Source: Nitrospirae bacterium GWC2_57_9
GTDB taxonomy: Bacteria > Nitrospirota > UBA9217
Assembly (NCBI GenBank): GCA_001805085.1
Contig: MHEA01000045.1
Coordinates: 1-6,791 of the forward strand
Reading direction: 5' to 3'
DNA length: 6,791 nucleotides
The notes below the pieces were generated by a model. That model was given only the letters and a program-made list of their open reading frames with translations. It did not search any database and was not told the origin of the DNA. Of this stretch, positions 6,120 through 6,791 are shown in pieces (position 1 is the first letter of the stretch; the number at the start of each line of letters is the position of its first letter). The translations under genes and the position numbers were made by a program.

Positions 6120-6300
6120 AACCGACCGCTGGTTCCACGGGCTTCGCCGGTATGGGGCAATTGAGCGTGTTCTCGATCCCCGCGTTTATGCCTGGTATGA
6201 AATGTCCGGTGTCTGGACAAAGGGAATAGACGCCCGAGCGAAGCAGCAGCTCCAGATATTGCGGGGTCGGATAGTTTGAGAGCCACCACAAACTGCCTCT

Positions 6301-6305
6301 GGGAG
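6301..6305 (+). promoter_or_regulatory. Ribosome binding site that fixes the terminal gene's start
   Basis: GGGAG ends seven bases before the ATG at 6313 and is purine-rich onward to 6309. It supports this start for the secreted protein. Confidence 0.6.
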
Positions 6306-6312
6306 AGGGTCA

Positions 6313-6791
6313 ATGATTTGGAAGATATCGCTTCTGTCACTGCTTTTCCCGCTCGCGGTCTTTGCAGCCCCCATCGAAACCTATACTGCCCGATTGCCGA
6401 TCGGGGATTGGCAGCCGTCCGTTGCCGACGTGGTGAGCGCGCTGGACTATCTGAAGCATGACTACGGCCTTTGGCTGGGCAAGCGAGCTACGGATGTTAA
6501 GCCATGGCGCGAATATCGTTTTCAATATTACGGGATCCGCAAGAAGGGCAGAAAGATCGTGTATCTGAACGCATTCTGTTCTTCCTATTGGGATGAAGCT
6601 CAGGACTGGAGAACGAAGCTGGTCCTTGTTATGGATGGAGGGAGCTGCTTTTTCCATGCAAAGTTCGACGTTGATTCCGCCGGAATTATTTCTGTCGTGA
6701 TGAATGGAGAAGCAAAGCCTCTGCGCTTTATCTTTCCATCAGAACGTCCAATCCTCGAGCTCCAGCAGTTCGTGCTGCTGCAGCCAAGTTT
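6313..6791 (+). CDS. Secreted protein of unknown function, 3' end outside window
   Basis: The frame runs without a stop from ATG 6313 to the window edge: 159 complete codons plus two bases. The first 18-19 residues are a Sec signal peptide (MIWKISLLSLLFPLAVFA, then AP), so the product is probably periplasmic or secreted. The mature part is rich in Tyr, Trp and Phe. It contains YRFQYYGIRKKGRKIVYLNAF (about 74-94), a Trp-containing stretch SSYWDEAQDWRTKLVLVMDGG, and SCFFHAKFDVDSAGIISVVMNGEA, which read as beta strands of a small domain. I recall uncharacterised proteobacterial proteins with a similar order (YYG, NAFC, WR, DGG, F-D, NG), but no function is known to me. Two Cys residues (in AFCSS and GSCFF) could form a disulfide. 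The protein is probably near its end at the window edge. Upstream lies the gene-poor repeat region, and no promoter was recognised. Confidence 0.72.
   Translation, partial: MIWKISLLSLLFPLAVFAAPIETYTARLPIGDWQPSVADVVSALDYLKHDYGLWLGKRATDVKPWREYRFQYYGIRKKGRKIVYLNAFCSSYWDEAQDWRTKLVLVMDGGSCFFHAKFDVDSAGIISVVMNGEAKPLRFIFPSERPILELQQFVLLQPS

Larger units (their letters stand above)
5801..6312. other. Gene-poor region between the NosL-like and terminal genes
   Basis: No gene could be supported in these 512 bases. A weak six-base pairing just after the NosL-like stop (GGGCGG 5801-5806 with CCGCCC 5835-5840) has a long loop and no T-tract, so it is a poor terminator. About 5920-6000 looks AT-richer than its surroundings and holds a tiny hairpin (GGCAT 5983-5987 with ATGCC 5992-5996). 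A palindromic repeat lies at 6051-6119. Beyond it, 6120-6279 is open in more than one frame on both strands without a ribosome binding site or a recognisable domain; it may be remnant coding sequence. Confidence 0.5.

Noticed and set aside
6088..6279. 63-codon + strand reading frame as a real gene
   Set aside because: It starts inside the inverted repeat with no ribosome binding site and matches no family I know. It is kept only as a possible remnant.

Overview
The window reads as a chromosomal segment of an anaerobic, fairly GC-rich Gram-negative bacterium. The gene content is a pyruvate:ferredoxin oxidoreductase of the large single-chain type, a rubrerythrin-related ferritin-like protein, a NosL-like exported protein and an S1-domain paralogue with a Geobacter-style C-terminus. 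Together with the short palindromic intergenic repeats, this suggests Desulfobacterota/Desulfuromonadota or Nitrospirota. That placement is an inference from protein style; no rRNA or marker gene confirms it.

Layout, left to right. (1) The 3' end of an S1 RNA-binding-domain gene on the + strand (1-447), closed by a strong intrinsic terminator (468-504). (2) A ferritin-like di-iron protein on the - strand (669-1148), convergent with the S1 gene. (3) A 240-base gap (1149-1388) almost filled by a 185-bp segment bounded by a perfect 17-bp inverted repeat. (4) The 1205-aa pyruvate:ferredoxin oxidoreductase on the - strand (1389-5006), which takes up more than half the window. All its cofactor and active-site residues are present. 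(5) A repeat-rich divergent intergenic region (5007-5365) with a long hairpin, a REP-like pair of hairpins and a good sigma-70-type promoter. (6) A NosL-like exported protein on the + strand (5366-5800). (7) About 510 bases with no convincing gene (5801-6312), holding another palindromic repeat. (8) The start of a secreted protein of unknown function on the + strand, running off the right edge (6313-6791).

How the genes fit together: the oxidoreductase makes acetyl-CoA, CO2 and reduced ferredoxin from pyruvate, using an oxygen-sensitive iron-sulfur enzyme. The ferritin-like protein lies downstream on the same strand and could contribute to oxidative-stress or iron handling, but the repeat-filled gap makes a single operon uncertain. 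The NosL-like and terminal genes encode exported proteins with no visible functional link to the oxidoreductase.

I did not find a defence system, CRISPR array, phage, biosynthetic cluster or other clearly new multi-gene system. The most unusual material is intergenic: several different small palindromic repeat families packed into the gaps of less than 7 kb. The most unusual gene is the NosL-like protein, which lacks the lipoprotein cysteine and the Cys of the usual Cys-Gly-Met motif.
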